DNA of 64,000 bases, taken from contig NZ_JAQIYM010000014.1 in assembly GCF_028823535.1 (NCBI RefSeq), positions 124,001-188,000 of the forward strand, written 5' to 3'. Made by a program: the position numbers and the translations under genes. Origin of the DNA: Pseudomonas serbica. GTDB lineage: Bacteria; Pseudomonadota; Gammaproteobacteria; Pseudomonadales; Pseudomonadaceae. This document shows, piece after piece, positions 1 through 7,849 of this stretch. Each line of letters starts with the position of its first letter. Within the stretch, counting starts at the first letter, position 1. The notes beneath the pieces are model-generated. The model had not been told where the DNA came from. It was given only the letters and a program-made list of their open reading frames with translations, and ran no database searches.

Positions 1-1193
1 CCTTGTTGTTGCCCGCACAGGTGCTGCGCAACGACGCCCAAGCCATCAAGGCCGCCCATGAGCTGGCGCAAGTCGCTCGCCTGCAGGCAGCCCGGCGCGA
101 CCAGCAGCGCAAGCTGCCGTGGTCGGAAATCGAACAATTCACCCGAAGCGGCCTGGGCAGCATTGCCGTTCCCCGCGAGTATGGCGGCCCACAGGTTTCA
201 TTCGTGACCCTGGCCGAAGTGTTCGCGATCATTTCCGCAGCGGACCCCGCCCTGGGGCAGATTCCGCAGAACCAGTTCGGCATTCTCAACCTGATACTCG
301 GCAGCGCCACCGAGGCGCAGAAAAAACAGCTGTTCAAGAGCGTCCTGGAAGGCTGGCGAATCGGCAATGCCGGGCCGGAGCGCGGCGTTAAAAACACCCT
401 GGAACTCAAGGCGCGTATCACCGCCGACGGCGATGGTTTTGTGCTCAATGGCCAGAAGTTCTATTCCACCGGCGCGCTGTTCGCGCACTGGGTCGCGGTC
501 AAGGCACTCAATGACGACGGCAAGCAAGTACTGGCCTTTGTCCGTCGCGGTACGCCGGGACTGCGCATCGTCGATGACTGGTCCGGTTTCGGCCAGCGCA
601 CCACCGCCAGCGGCACCATTTTGCTCAACAACGTGCGAGTCGACGCCGAGTTGGTGGTGGACAACTGGAAGATCAATGAAAAGCCCAATACCCAAGGCGC
701 CGTCTCGCAGCTGATTCAAGCCGCCATCGACGCTGGCATCGCCCGTGGCGCCATCGACGACGCCATTGAATTCGTGAAAACCCGTTCCCGGCCATGGATC
801 GACGCCAACGTCGAACGGGCCAGCGATGACCTGTACGTGATCGCCGACATCGGCAAGCTGAAAATCGAACTGCACGCCGCCGAAGCCCTGCTGCGCAAGG
901 CCGGGCAGGTGCTCGACCAGGTCAGCGCCGCGCCGCTTACCGCCGAATCCGCCGCCCGCGCTTCGATTGCCGTGGCTGAAGCCAAAGTGCTGACCACCGA
1001 GATCTCGTTGCTGGCCAGCGAAAAGCTCTTCGAACTGGCCGGCAGCCGCGCCACCCTTGCCGAATTCAACCTCGACCGCCACTGGCGTAACGCCCGGGTG
1101 CACACCCTGCACGACCCGGTGCGCTGGAAATATCACGCGGTGGGCGCTTATCACCTGAACGGCACTTTGCCGGCTCGTCACTCCTGGATTTAA
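1..1193 (+). CDS. SfnB-family acyl-CoA dehydrogenase-like flavoprotein (5' end outside window)
   Basis: The reading frame is open from base 3 to the stop at 1193 (about 396 codons). It shows the layout of an FAD/FMN acyl-CoA dehydrogenase: an N-terminal helical domain, a central beta domain with the DDWSGFGQRTTASGT segment, and a C-terminal helical bundle ending in the VHTLHDPVRWKYHAVG block. SfnB-type proteins are monooxygenase-like acyl-CoA dehydrogenase relatives made under sulfur starvation, thought to help release sulfur from organosulfur compounds with a separate FMN reductase. The protein closely resembles its downstream neighbour; by that alignment only a few N-terminal residues lie upstream of the window. 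No ribosome site precedes the TTG codons at bases 3-8, so they are unlikely starts. The substrate is not readable from sequence. Confidence 0.85.
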   Translation, partial: LLLPAQVLRNDAQAIKAAHELAQVARLQAARRDQQRKLPWSEIEQFTRSGLGSIAVPREYGGPQVSFVTLAEVFAIISAADPALGQIPQNQFGILNLILGSATEAQKKQLFKSVLEGWRIGNAGPERGVKNTLELKARITADGDGFVLNGQKFYSTGALFAHWVAVKALNDDGKQVLAFVRRGTPGLRIVDDWSGFGQRTTASGTILLNNVRVDAELVVDNWKINEKPNTQGAVSQLIQAAIDAGIARGAIDDAIEFVKTRSRPWIDANVERASDDLYVIADIGKLKIELHAAEALLRKAGQVLDQVSAAPLTAESAARASIAVAEAKVLTTEISLLASEKLFELAGSRATLAEFNLDRHWRNARVHTLHDPVRWKYHAVGAYHLNGTLPARHSWI

Positions 1194-1230
1194 CGCCCAG
1201 ACACTTTTTACCAGAGCTCTGGAGAAACAC

Positions 1231-2424
1231 ATGACCCTTTCTCAACACGTCGCGGTCATCACCAGCGATGAGCAAGCCCTGATCGTCGCCAGCGACCTGG
1301 CCGAAGATTTCAAACGCGACAGCGCCCTGCGCGACCGCGAGCGCCGTTTGCCGCACCCGGAACTGGAAGTGTTTTCCCGTTCGGGCCTGTGGGGCATCAG
1401 CGTGCCCAAGGAATACGGTGGCGCCGGCGTGTCTAACGTCACCCTGGCCAAGGTCATCGCCCTGATCGCCCAGGCAGATGGTTCCCTCGGGCAAATCCCG
1501 CAGAACCATTTCTACGCACTGGAAGTGCTGCGCGTGAACGGCAGCGAGGAACAAAAAAAACGCCTGTACGCCGAAGTATTGGCCGGTCAGCGCTTCGGCA
1601 ATGCGCTGGCGGAACTGGGCACCAAAACCGCCCACGACCGCGTCACCCGCCTGAAACGCGATGGGGATGGCTATCGCATCAACGGTCGCAAGTTCTACGC
1701 CACCGGTGCGATCTACGCGCAGCGCATCCCGACCTCGGTGATCGATGAAAACGGCGTGCAGCAACTGGCGTTCGTCCCGCGTGAAAGCAAAGGCCTGACC
1801 GTGATCGACGACTGGAGCGGCTTCGGCCAGCGCACCACCGGCAGCGGTTCGGTGGTGTTCGAAGATGTCTACGTTGCCGCCGAAGACGTGATCCCGTTCC
1901 AGAGCGCTTTTGAGCGTCCGACCCCGGTCGGCCCGCTGGCGCAGATTCTCCATGCCGCCATCGACACCGGCATCGCCCGCGCGGCCTACGAAGATGCACT
2001 GCAATTCGTGCGCACCAAGACTCGGCCGTGGATCGACGCCACCCATGAAAAAGCCACCGACGACCCGCTGACCATCAAGAGCTTCGGCCATTTGAGCATT
2101 CGCCTGCATGCCACCGAGGCCTTGCTGGAGCGCGCCGGGGAATTCCTCGACCAGGCCCAGGCTGACACCAACGCCGCGAGCGTCGCCGCCGCATCGATCG
2201 CCGTCGCCGAAGCCCGGGCCATCAGCACCGAAATCTCCCTCGCCACCGGCACTACCTTGTTCGAACTGGCCGGCAGCCAGGCCACCCTGGTTGAGCACGG
2301 CCTGGATCGCCATTGGCGCAACGCCCGGGTGCATACCCTGCACGACCCGGTGCGCTGGAAGTACCACGCGGTCGGCAACTACTACCTCAACGATGAAAAC
2401 CCGCCGCTGCGGGGGACCATCTGA
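1231..2424 (+). CDS. SfnB-family acyl-CoA dehydrogenase-like flavoprotein (second copy)
   Basis: This 397-residue protein is a paralogue of the gene just upstream. It shares the DDWSGFGQRTTGSG segment, the A-x-SIAVAEA helix and the RNARVHTLHDPVRWKYHAVG C-terminal block. The family is the SfnB-type sulfur-acquisition oxidoreductases, flavoproteins of the acyl-CoA dehydrogenase fold. The ATG at 1231 has a GGAG ribosome site 8-9 bases upstream, and the start lies 37 bases after the first copy. Its TGA overlaps the ATG of the flavin monooxygenase gene (TGATG), so the two are translationally coupled. Tandem divergence suggests two related substrates or a hetero-oligomer; this is inference. The family call is sure, the substrate unknown. 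Confidence 0.87.
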   Translation: MTLSQHVAVITSDEQALIVASDLAEDFKRDSALRDRERRLPHPELEVFSRSGLWGISVPKEYGGAGVSNVTLAKVIALIAQADGSLGQIPQNHFYALEVLRVNGSEEQKKRLYAEVLAGQRFGNALAELGTKTAHDRVTRLKRDGDGYRINGRKFYATGAIYAQRIPTSVIDENGVQQLAFVPRESKGLTVIDDWSGFGQRTTGSGSVVFEDVYVAAEDVIPFQSAFERPTPVGPLAQILHAAIDTGIARAAYEDALQFVRTKTRPWIDATHEKATDDPLTIKSFGHLSIRLHATEALLERAGEFLDQAQADTNAASVAAASIAVAEARAISTEISLATGTTLFELAGSQATLVEHGLDRHWRNARVHTLHDPVRWKYHAVGNYYLNDENPPLRGTI

Positions 2425-3782
2425 TGGCCAACGCGAAAAAGAAGATCCTGCTCAACGCGTTCAACATGAATTGCATCGGGCACATCAACCACGGCCTGTG
2501 GACGCATCCGCGCGATACCTCGACCCAGTACAAGACCCTTGAATACTGGACCGAACTGGCGCAATTGCTGGAGCGCGGGTTGTTCGACGGTTTGTTCATC
2601 GCCGACATCGTCGGCGTCTACGACGTCTACCAGAACTCGGTGGACGTGCCGCTCAAAGAGTCGATCCAGTTGCCGGTCAACGACCCTCTGCTGCTGGTCT
2701 CGGCCATGGCCGCCGTCACCAGGAACCTCGGTTTCGGCCTCACCGCCAACCTCACCTACGAACCGCCGTACCTGTTCGCCCGGCGCATGTCGACGCTGGA
2801 TCATTTGAGTCGCGGCCGAGTGGGCTGGAACATCGTCACCGGTTACCTCGACAGCGCCGCCAAGGCCATGGGGCTGAGCGAACAGGTCGAGCATGACCGC
2901 CGCTACGACCAGGCCGATGAATACCTGCAAGTGCTGTACAAACTCTGGGAAGGCAGCTGGGAAGACGACGCGGTGATCAACGATCCGCAGCAACGGATCT
3001 ACGCGCAACCGGGAAAAGTGCACAAGGTCGAGCACAAGGGCGAGTTTTATCAGGTAGAGGGTTATCACCTGTGCGAACCCTCGCCGCAGCGCACCCCGGT
3101 GCTGTTCCAGGCCGGCAGTTCCGATCGTGGCCTGCTGTTCGCCGGGCGGCACGCCGAGTGCGTGTTCATCAGCGGGCAGACCAAGGCGTCGACAAAGGTT
3201 CAGGTGGACAAGGTCCGTGCGAGCGCCGTCGAGGCCGGGCGTAATCCCGACGACATCAAGGTGTTCATGGGCTTGAACGTGATCGTCGGCGCGACGGAAG
3301 AACTCGCTTGGGCCAAACACGCCGAATACCTGAGCTACGCCAGCGCCGAGGCCGGGGTGGCGCATTTTTCGGCCTCCACCGGCATCGATTTTTCCGAGTA
3401 CGCCATCGACGAACCGATCCAGTACGTCAAGAGCAACGCGATCCAGTCCGCCACCAAAAACCTGCAGAACAACGACTGGACCCGCCGAAAGTTGCTCGAA
3501 CAACACGCCCTCGGCGGACGCTACATCACCGTGGTCGGCTCGCCTGAGCAAGTCGCCGACGAACTGGAATCGTGGATCGCCGAAACCGGCCTGGATGGTT
3601 TCAACCTGACGCGGATCGTCACACCGGAAAGCTATGTGGACTTCATTGAGCTGGTAATTCCGCAGCTGCAACGGCGTGGGTCGTACAAGACCGCCTACGA
3701 CAGTGGGACTTTGCGCGAAAAGCTGTTTCACGCAGAGGCGCATTTGCCTGAGCAACATACGGGATCGGCGTTTCGCCGTTAA
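2424..3782 (+). CDS. NtaA/SnaA/DszA-family FMN-dependent monooxygenase (LLM class)
   Basis: The 452-residue product has the bacterial luciferase-like TIM-barrel pattern of the NtaA/SnaA/SoxA(DszA) group. It starts KKKILLNAFNMNCIGHINHGLW, has the FDGLFIADIVGVYD strand, the SRGRVGWNIVTGYLDSAAKAMGL flavin-site region near residues 130-155, and PVLFQAGSSDRGLLFAGRHAE. Such enzymes use FMNH2 from a partner reductase and O2 to attack C-S or C-N bonds (dibenzothiophene sulfone, nitrilotriacetate). The start overlaps the stop of the preceding SfnB-type gene by one base. With the metQNI transporter behind it, the context points to oxidative desulfurisation of an imported small organosulfur compound. 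No dedicated flavin reductase gene is seen in the window. Confidence 0.88.
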   Translation: MANAKKKILLNAFNMNCIGHINHGLWTHPRDTSTQYKTLEYWTELAQLLERGLFDGLFIADIVGVYDVYQNSVDVPLKESIQLPVNDPLLLVSAMAAVTRNLGFGLTANLTYEPPYLFARRMSTLDHLSRGRVGWNIVTGYLDSAAKAMGLSEQVEHDRRYDQADEYLQVLYKLWEGSWEDDAVINDPQQRIYAQPGKVHKVEHKGEFYQVEGYHLCEPSPQRTPVLFQAGSSDRGLLFAGRHAECVFISGQTKASTKVQVDKVRASAVEAGRNPDDIKVFMGLNVIVGATEELAWAKHAEYLSYASAEAGVAHFSASTGIDFSEYAIDEPIQYVKSNAIQSATKNLQNNDWTRRKLLEQHALGGRYITVVGSPEQVADELESWIAETGLDGFNLTRIVTPESYVDFIELVIPQLQRRGSYKTAYDSGTLREKLFHAEAHLPEQHTGSAFRR

Positions 3783-3800
3783 AAGCTTCGCGATCAAGCC

Positions 3801-3838
3801 CGCTCCCACATTTGGAATGCAATCCCCTGTGGGAGCGA
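3801..3838. repeat. Single REP-like inverted repeat
   Basis: CGCTCCCACA at 3801-3810 is the reverse complement of TGTGGGAGCG at 3829-3838. This is a shortened member of the GTGGGAGCG REP family found elsewhere in the window. It lies between the monooxygenase gene and metQ and may form a stem in the operon mRNA. Confidence 0.7.
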
Positions 3839-3888
3839 AGAGGCCCGACCAAACACCCCAAATTCATGCACTGACTGGAAATACCACT

Positions 3889-4698
3889 ATGACCAAGCAC
3901 CACCTCTCCAACCCAGTCAAAGCACTGGCCCTGGCCTTCGGCCTGTTCAGCTCCGCGCTGTTCGCCGCCGACGCGCCACTGAAAATCGGCACCACCGCCG
4001 CCTTCGCCATTCCATTGGAAGCAGCAGTAGAAGAAGCCGGCAAACAAGGCCTGAAAGTCGAGCTCGTGGAGTTCACTGACTGGATTGCGCCCAACGTCAG
4101 CCTCGCCGCCGGCGATATCGACGTGAATTACTTCCAGCACATCCCGTTCCTGGAAAACGCCAAGAACGCCTCCGGTTTCGACCTGGAGCCCTTCGCTCCG
4201 GGGATCATCAACAACGTTGGCCTGTATTCGAAGAAATACAAAAGCTTCGACGAACTGCCACAAGGCGCCAGCGTGGCCATCGCCAACGACCCGATCAACA
4301 GCGGCCGTGGCTTGCAGCTGTTGGCCAAGGCCGGGTTGATCACGCTCAAACCGGGGGTGGGCTACAAGGCCACCGAAGAGGACATCATCGCCAACCCGAA
4401 GAACATCAAGATCCTGCAAGTCGAAGCCGTGCAACTGGTGCGCGCCTATGACGACGCCGACCTGGTCCAGGGCTACCCAGCCTATATCCGCCTGGCGAAG
4501 ACTTTCGACGCCGGTTCTGCCCTGCTGTTCGACGGCCTCGACCACAAGGAATACGTGATCCAGTTCGTGATCCAGCCAAAAAGCAAAACCGACCCGCGCC
4601 TGATCAAGTTCGTCGACATCTACCAGCATTCGCCAGCCGTTCGCGCAGCCCTGGATAAAGCCCACGGCAAGCTCTATCAAGCCGGTTGGGAGAGTTGA
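3889..4698 (+). CDS. metQ: Methionine/organosulfur-binding periplasmic protein MetQ (NlpA family)
   Basis: The 269-residue protein is an NlpA/MetQ-type solute-binding protein. It has a signal peptide (MTKHH, then a hydrophobic stretch, cleavage near LFAADA), LKIGTTAAFA at the mature start, the family segments WIAPNVSLAAGDIDVNYFQHIPFL and IANDPINSGRGLQLL, and a C-terminal IKFVDIYQHSPAV. No lipobox cysteine is present, so it should be soluble periplasmic. MetQ delivers D/L-methionine, or in some sulfur operons another thio-compound, to MetNI. The ATG at 3889 is chosen because it begins a proper signal peptide; the frame is also open upstream. metN starts two bases after the stop, so this is a metQNI operon. 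Ligand specificity may follow the upstream desulfurising genes rather than methionine. Confidence 0.88.
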   Translation: MTKHHLSNPVKALALAFGLFSSALFAADAPLKIGTTAAFAIPLEAAVEEAGKQGLKVELVEFTDWIAPNVSLAAGDIDVNYFQHIPFLENAKNASGFDLEPFAPGIINNVGLYSKKYKSFDELPQGASVAIANDPINSGRGLQLLAKAGLITLKPGVGYKATEEDIIANPKNIKILQVEAVQLVRAYDDADLVQGYPAYIRLAKTFDAGSALLFDGLDHKEYVIQFVIQPKSKTDPRLIKFVDIYQHSPAVRAALDKAHGKLYQAGWES

Positions 4699-4700
4699 GC

Positions 4701-5822
4701 ATGACCGCTGCCACGCAACGGCTACTGGACATTCCGGAGCTCAAGAATGCTCAACAGACCGAACTGCACCCGGCGCTCAATCGGGCCCACGTGCGTTTCG
4801 TCGGCCTGGGCAAAACCTATGACGGCAAGCAAGGCCCGGTGGCGGCGCTGCAAGGCATCGACCTGGCGATCCAGCGCGGTGAAGTGTTCGGCATCATCGG
4901 CCGCAGCGGCGCCGGCAAGTCGTCGCTGATCCGCACCATCAACCGCCTCGAGCAACCGACCTCGGGCCGCGTGTTGATCGATCAAGTGGACATTGGCGAG
5001 TTCGACGAAGACCGTCTGGTGGCGCTGCGTCGGCGCATCGGCATGATCTTCCAGCACTTCAACCTGATGTCGGCCAAGACCGTCTGGCAGAACGTCGAGT
5101 TGCCGCTGAAAGTCGCCGGTGTGCCGAAGCAAAAACGCGAGCAGAAGGTTCGCGAACTGCTGGAGCTGGTCGGCCTGCAAGGCAAACACACGGCTTACCC
5201 GGCGCAACTGTCCGGCGGGCAGAAACAGCGCGTCGGCATCGCCCGCGCGCTGGTCCACGATCCGGCGATTTTGCTGTGCGACGAAGCCACGTCGGCACTG
5301 GATCCGGAGACGACGCAATCGATCCTCGGCCTGCTGCGCGAGATCAATCAACGCCTGGGCCTGACCATCATCCTGATCACCCACGAGATGGCGGTGATCC
5401 GCGAGATCTGTGATCGCGTGGTGGTCCTGGAACATGGCCGAATCGTCGAGCAAGGCCCGGTCTGGGAAGTCTTCGGCAACCCGCAGCATGAAGTCAGCAA
5501 GACATTGCTCGCGCCGTTGCAACACGCTCTGCCGCCGGAACTGCAAAGCCGCCTGCATCAACAACCGCAGTCTTCGACAGACGCGGTGGTGCTGCGCCTG
5601 CAATTTACCGGAACGGCCCACGCCGAACCGGACCTTGCCGCGCTGTTCGGTGCCCTCGGTGGCAACGTGCGCCTGTTGCAGGGCGGCGTGGAACGAATTC
5701 AGGGGCACGCGCTGGGCCAACTGCTGCTGGCCGTGACAGCTTCGCCGCTCGGCGCCGAAGAATTGCGTCAACGCGCCGGCAATTGGGCGCAACAGGTGGA
5801 GGTGTTGGGTTATGTGGTTTGA
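4701..5822 (+). CDS. metN: Methionine ABC transporter ATP-binding protein MetN
   Basis: The 373-residue ATPase has Walker A GRSGAGKSS at about residues 67-75, a Q-loop in IGMIFQHFN, the ABC signature LSGGQKQR near 170, Walker B ILLCDEATSALDPET near 190, and the H-loop in ILITHEMAV. The extra roughly 100 residues at the C-terminus (from LHQQPQSSTDAVVLRLQF) correspond to the NIL regulatory domain typical of MetN, which senses cytoplasmic methionine. The ATG at 4701 lies two bases after the metQ stop; an in-frame TTG at 4686 inside metQ is less likely. The 3' end overlaps metI by 11 bases. The N-terminus is about 25 residues longer than usual MetN. Confidence 0.92.
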   Translation: MTAATQRLLDIPELKNAQQTELHPALNRAHVRFVGLGKTYDGKQGPVAALQGIDLAIQRGEVFGIIGRSGAGKSSLIRTINRLEQPTSGRVLIDQVDIGEFDEDRLVALRRRIGMIFQHFNLMSAKTVWQNVELPLKVAGVPKQKREQKVRELLELVGLQGKHTAYPAQLSGGQKQRVGIARALVHDPAILLCDEATSALDPETTQSILGLLREINQRLGLTIILITHEMAVIREICDRVVVLEHGRIVEQGPVWEVFGNPQHEVSKTLLAPLQHALPPELQSRLHQQPQSSTDAVVLRLQFTGTAHAEPDLAALFGALGGNVRLLQGGVERIQGHALGQLLLAVTASPLGAEELRQRAGNWAQQVEVLGYVV

Positions 5823-6456
5823 TCGTTTGCTGCAAGGCTTCATCGACACCTTCCTGATGGTTGGCGTGTCGTCGTTGATCGCACTGCTGGCGGGCATTCC
5901 GCTGGCGGTGATCCTGGTCACCAGCTCCAAGGGCGGCATCTACGAAGCCCCGGCGCTGAACCGCGCATTGGGTGCCTTCGTGAACCTGTTCCGCTCCATA
6001 CCATTCCTGATCCTGATGGTGGCGCTGATTCCGTTCACCCGGTTGATCGTCGGCACCACCTATGGCGTGTGGGCGGCCGTGGTGCCGTTGACCATTGCGG
6101 CCACGCCGTTCTTTGCGCGCATCGCCGAAGTCAGCCTGCGCGAGGTCGATCACGGCTTGATCGAGGCGGCGCAAGCCATGGGCTGCCGACGTGGGCATAT
6201 CGTCTGGCATGTGCTGTTGCCTGAGGCGCTGCCGGGGATTGTCGGCGGCTTTACCATCACGCTGGTGACGATGATCAACTCATCGGCCATGGCCGGGGCG
6301 ATTGGTGCGGGTGGCTTGGGGGACATTGCGTACCGGTATGGGTATCAGCGTTTTGACAGCCAGATCATGCTGACGGTGATCGTGTTGCTGGTGGCGTTGG
6401 TGGCGGTGATTCAATTGGGTGGGGATCGGTTGGCTCGGGGACTGAACAAACGCTAG
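5812..6456 (+). CDS. metI: Methionine ABC transporter permease MetI
   Basis: The 214-residue integral membrane protein has about five transmembrane segments and the binding-protein-dependent permease loop EAAQAMGCRRGHIVWHVLLPEALPGI near residues 120-145, which docks on MetN. The sequence NSSAMAGAIGAGGLGDIAYRYGYQRF is typical of MetI. It overlaps the end of metN by 11 bases, giving tight coupling. It is the last gene of the organosulfur operon beginning at the window edge; about 350 bases without a confident gene follow. Confidence 0.92.
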   Translation: MWFDRLLQGFIDTFLMVGVSSLIALLAGIPLAVILVTSSKGGIYEAPALNRALGAFVNLFRSIPFLILMVALIPFTRLIVGTTYGVWAAVVPLTIAATPFFARIAEVSLREVDHGLIEAAQAMGCRRGHIVWHVLLPEALPGIVGGFTITLVTMINSSAMAGAIGAGGLGDIAYRYGYQRFDSQIMLTVIVLLVALVAVIQLGGDRLARGLNKR

Positions 6457-6579
6457 ATCCTGGCGATATTTCGTACAGGAAAATCGGCAATTCCGAGGGG
6501 TAAATCCCTTTCCTTTGCAGGACGTTTCCTAGATTATTCCGCTCGCTTGCGCCTGCCAGATTCGGTGGTTAGTCTCGGT

Positions 6580-6783
6580 CCGTCACTGCTTATCAGTGAT
6601 CGGGTTTAGTAGCCCGGAACAATAGGCGCATAGCGTTTCCATGCTCATGTCCGGCGTTTTTGCCGCACGCAGAATATGGTGGCTGTGCGTGGGGCACCTT
6701 CGGGTGCACCGGTTTTCCTATTGACCGGCCTACTAACCTGCGTACAGCCGCCACCCAATCGTTTAGTAGGCGATAAGTGACGG
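6580..6783 (+). ncRNA. Structured leader before the DUF6124-like gene (unassigned)
   Basis: Several stems can be read directly. The closing arm CCGTCACT-gc-TTATC (6580-6594) pairs with GATAAGTGACGG (6772-6783). GGTGGCTGTGCG (6678-6689) pairs with CGTACAGCCGCCACC (6741-6755) with a small bulge. An inner hairpin GCACC-TTCG-GGTGC (6694-6707) carries a stable TTCG tetraloop. CCGG pairs flank a loop at about 6709-6727. The repeated TTTAGTAG at 6604 and 6762 can pair with CTACTAA at about 6731. The element ends 25 bases before the small ORF at 6809, so it probably forms its 5' leader. No named RNA family was recognised with confidence; function is unknown. Confidence 0.55.
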
Positions 6784-6808
6784 CTCCATGCAGCAATAGG
6801 AGAAACAC

Positions 6809-7039
6809 ATGGAAAGATCCGTCCCCGATCCACCTTCCGAAACCCCCACCAACGAAGCCGTCACTGAAGACCTGCTCAGAGACCGTTCCGCCCTCTACCG
6901 CGCCATTGATTTCTACCTCACCGGCGATCAACTCAAGAGCGCCGACCGGGCGATGGTGTTTTCGGTTTGGCATTTGTTGGCGATTGCCAAGGCGATGGTT
7001 GATCGGTCCATTGAATGTTTGGGGATGAAAAAGGGTTGA
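6809..7039 (+). CDS. Small DUF6124-like protein of unknown function
   Basis: The 76-residue product is hydrophilic at the N-terminus (MERSVPDPPSETPT) and then helical (ALYRAIDFYLTGDQLKSADRAMVFSVWHLLAIAKAMVDRSIECL). It resembles the family of short Pseudomonas proteins annotated DUF6124/DUF3077, though it is shorter than usual. The ATG at 6809 has AGGAG 8-9 bases upstream. It follows an unusually structured leader (about 6580-6783), which supports expression of a real gene. No signal peptide, membrane segment or catalytic motif is seen. A pair of REP sequences follows the stop. Confidence 0.55.
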   Translation: MERSVPDPPSETPTNEAVTEDLLRDRSALYRAIDFYLTGDQLKSADRAMVFSVWHLLAIAKAMVDRSIECLGMKKG

Positions 7040-7055
7040 GTCAGTGAGATCGCCT

Positions 7056-7120
7056 TCGCTGGCAAGCCAGCTCCTACAGGTGACCGACGCGATCCATTGT
7101 AGGAGCTGGCTTGCCAGCGA
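7056..7120. repeat. REP pair (inverted)
   Basis: TCGCTGGCAAGCCAGCTCCTACA at 7056-7078 is mirrored by TGTAGGAGCTGGCTTGCCAGCGA at 7098-7120. This is the main GTAGGAGCTGGC REP type of this window, in a face-to-face pair between two plus-strand genes. Confidence 0.85.
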
Positions 7121-7189
7121 ATGGCTGCGCAGCAGCCCCAGGCTTGATGGCGTATATTCGACAAATCCAAATTGCCTGCGCAGCCCACC

Positions 7190-7819
7190 ATGAAACAGAC
7201 CCCCGCCGACCTTGAGCAGATCACGTCCACCACCCTGGGCCATTACAACTCGGTGGCCGAAGGTTTCCGCGAAGGCACCCGCGATCACGATGTCAGCCAG
7301 AACATCGATGCGCTGTTGCGACACATTCAGGGCAAGGCGCCGTTCGACATTCTCGATTTTGGCTGCGGCCCCGGTCGCGACTTGCAGGCCTTCACGCGCA
7401 TGGGCCACACGGCGGTCGGCCTTGATGGCTCGGAGAAGTTTGCGCAGATGGCCCGCGAGGACAGCGGTTGTGAGGTTTGGCAGCAGGACTTCCTGAAGCT
7501 GGATTTGCCGGATGAGCGCTTCGACGGGATTTTTGCCAACGCGGTGCTGTTTCACATCCCGCGCCAGGAGTTGCCCCGGGTGTTGAAGGAGCTGCGCGCG
7601 GCATTGAAGCCGGGGGGTGTGTTATTCAGTTCCAATCCCCGTGGCGAGAACCAGGAAGGCTGGAACGGGGCGCGGTATGGGGCGTATCACGATCTTCAGG
7701 CGTGGCAGCAGTTGCTGACCGAGGCGGGGTTTGTGGAGCTGGAGCATTACTACCGGCCGGCAGGGCTGCCGCGGGAGCAGCAGCCCTGGTTGGCGAGTGT
7801 GTGGCGTCGCGCCGACTGA
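7190..7819 (+). CDS. Class I SAM-dependent methyltransferase
   Basis: The 209-residue protein shows the Rossmann methyltransferase pattern. Motif I is ILDFGCGPGRDLQAF near residues 49-63, motif II the acidic VGLDGSEKFAQMA, motif IV LDLPDERFDGIFANAVLFHIP, and post-motifs run through LKPGGVLFSSNPRG. The acceptor substrate cannot be read. The ATG at 7190 is preferred over an upstream TTG at 7172. The gene stands alone: a REP pair lies upstream and a CGTTCCC palindrome immediately after the stop. Confidence 0.82.
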   Translation: MKQTPADLEQITSTTLGHYNSVAEGFREGTRDHDVSQNIDALLRHIQGKAPFDILDFGCGPGRDLQAFTRMGHTAVGLDGSEKFAQMAREDSGCEVWQQDFLKLDLPDERFDGIFANAVLFHIPRQELPRVLKELRAALKPGGVLFSSNPRGENQEGWNGARYGAYHDLQAWQQLLTEAGFVELEHYYRPAGLPREQQPWLASVWRRAD

Positions 7820-7847
7820 TCGTTCCCGCGCTCCGCGTGGGAACGAT
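7819..7847. repeat. CGTTCCC palindrome between convergent genes
   Basis: ATCGTTCCC (7819-7827) and GGGAACGAT (7839-7847) form a strong hairpin with the CGCGTGG/CGCG core. The same palindrome class recurs at 25920-25944. It separates convergent genes and may stop or stabilise both mRNAs; there is no long T-run. Confidence 0.7.
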
Positions 7848-7849
7848 CA

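Noticed and set aside
198..1232. A 344-codon minus-strand frame opposite the first SfnB-type gene
   Set aside because: It is a high-GC shadow; the plus-strand protein has clear family motifs, while this one has none.
7819..7847. CGTTCCC palindrome as an intrinsic terminator
   Set aside because: There is no T-run on either side and the same palindrome recurs at 25920, so it is listed as a repeat.
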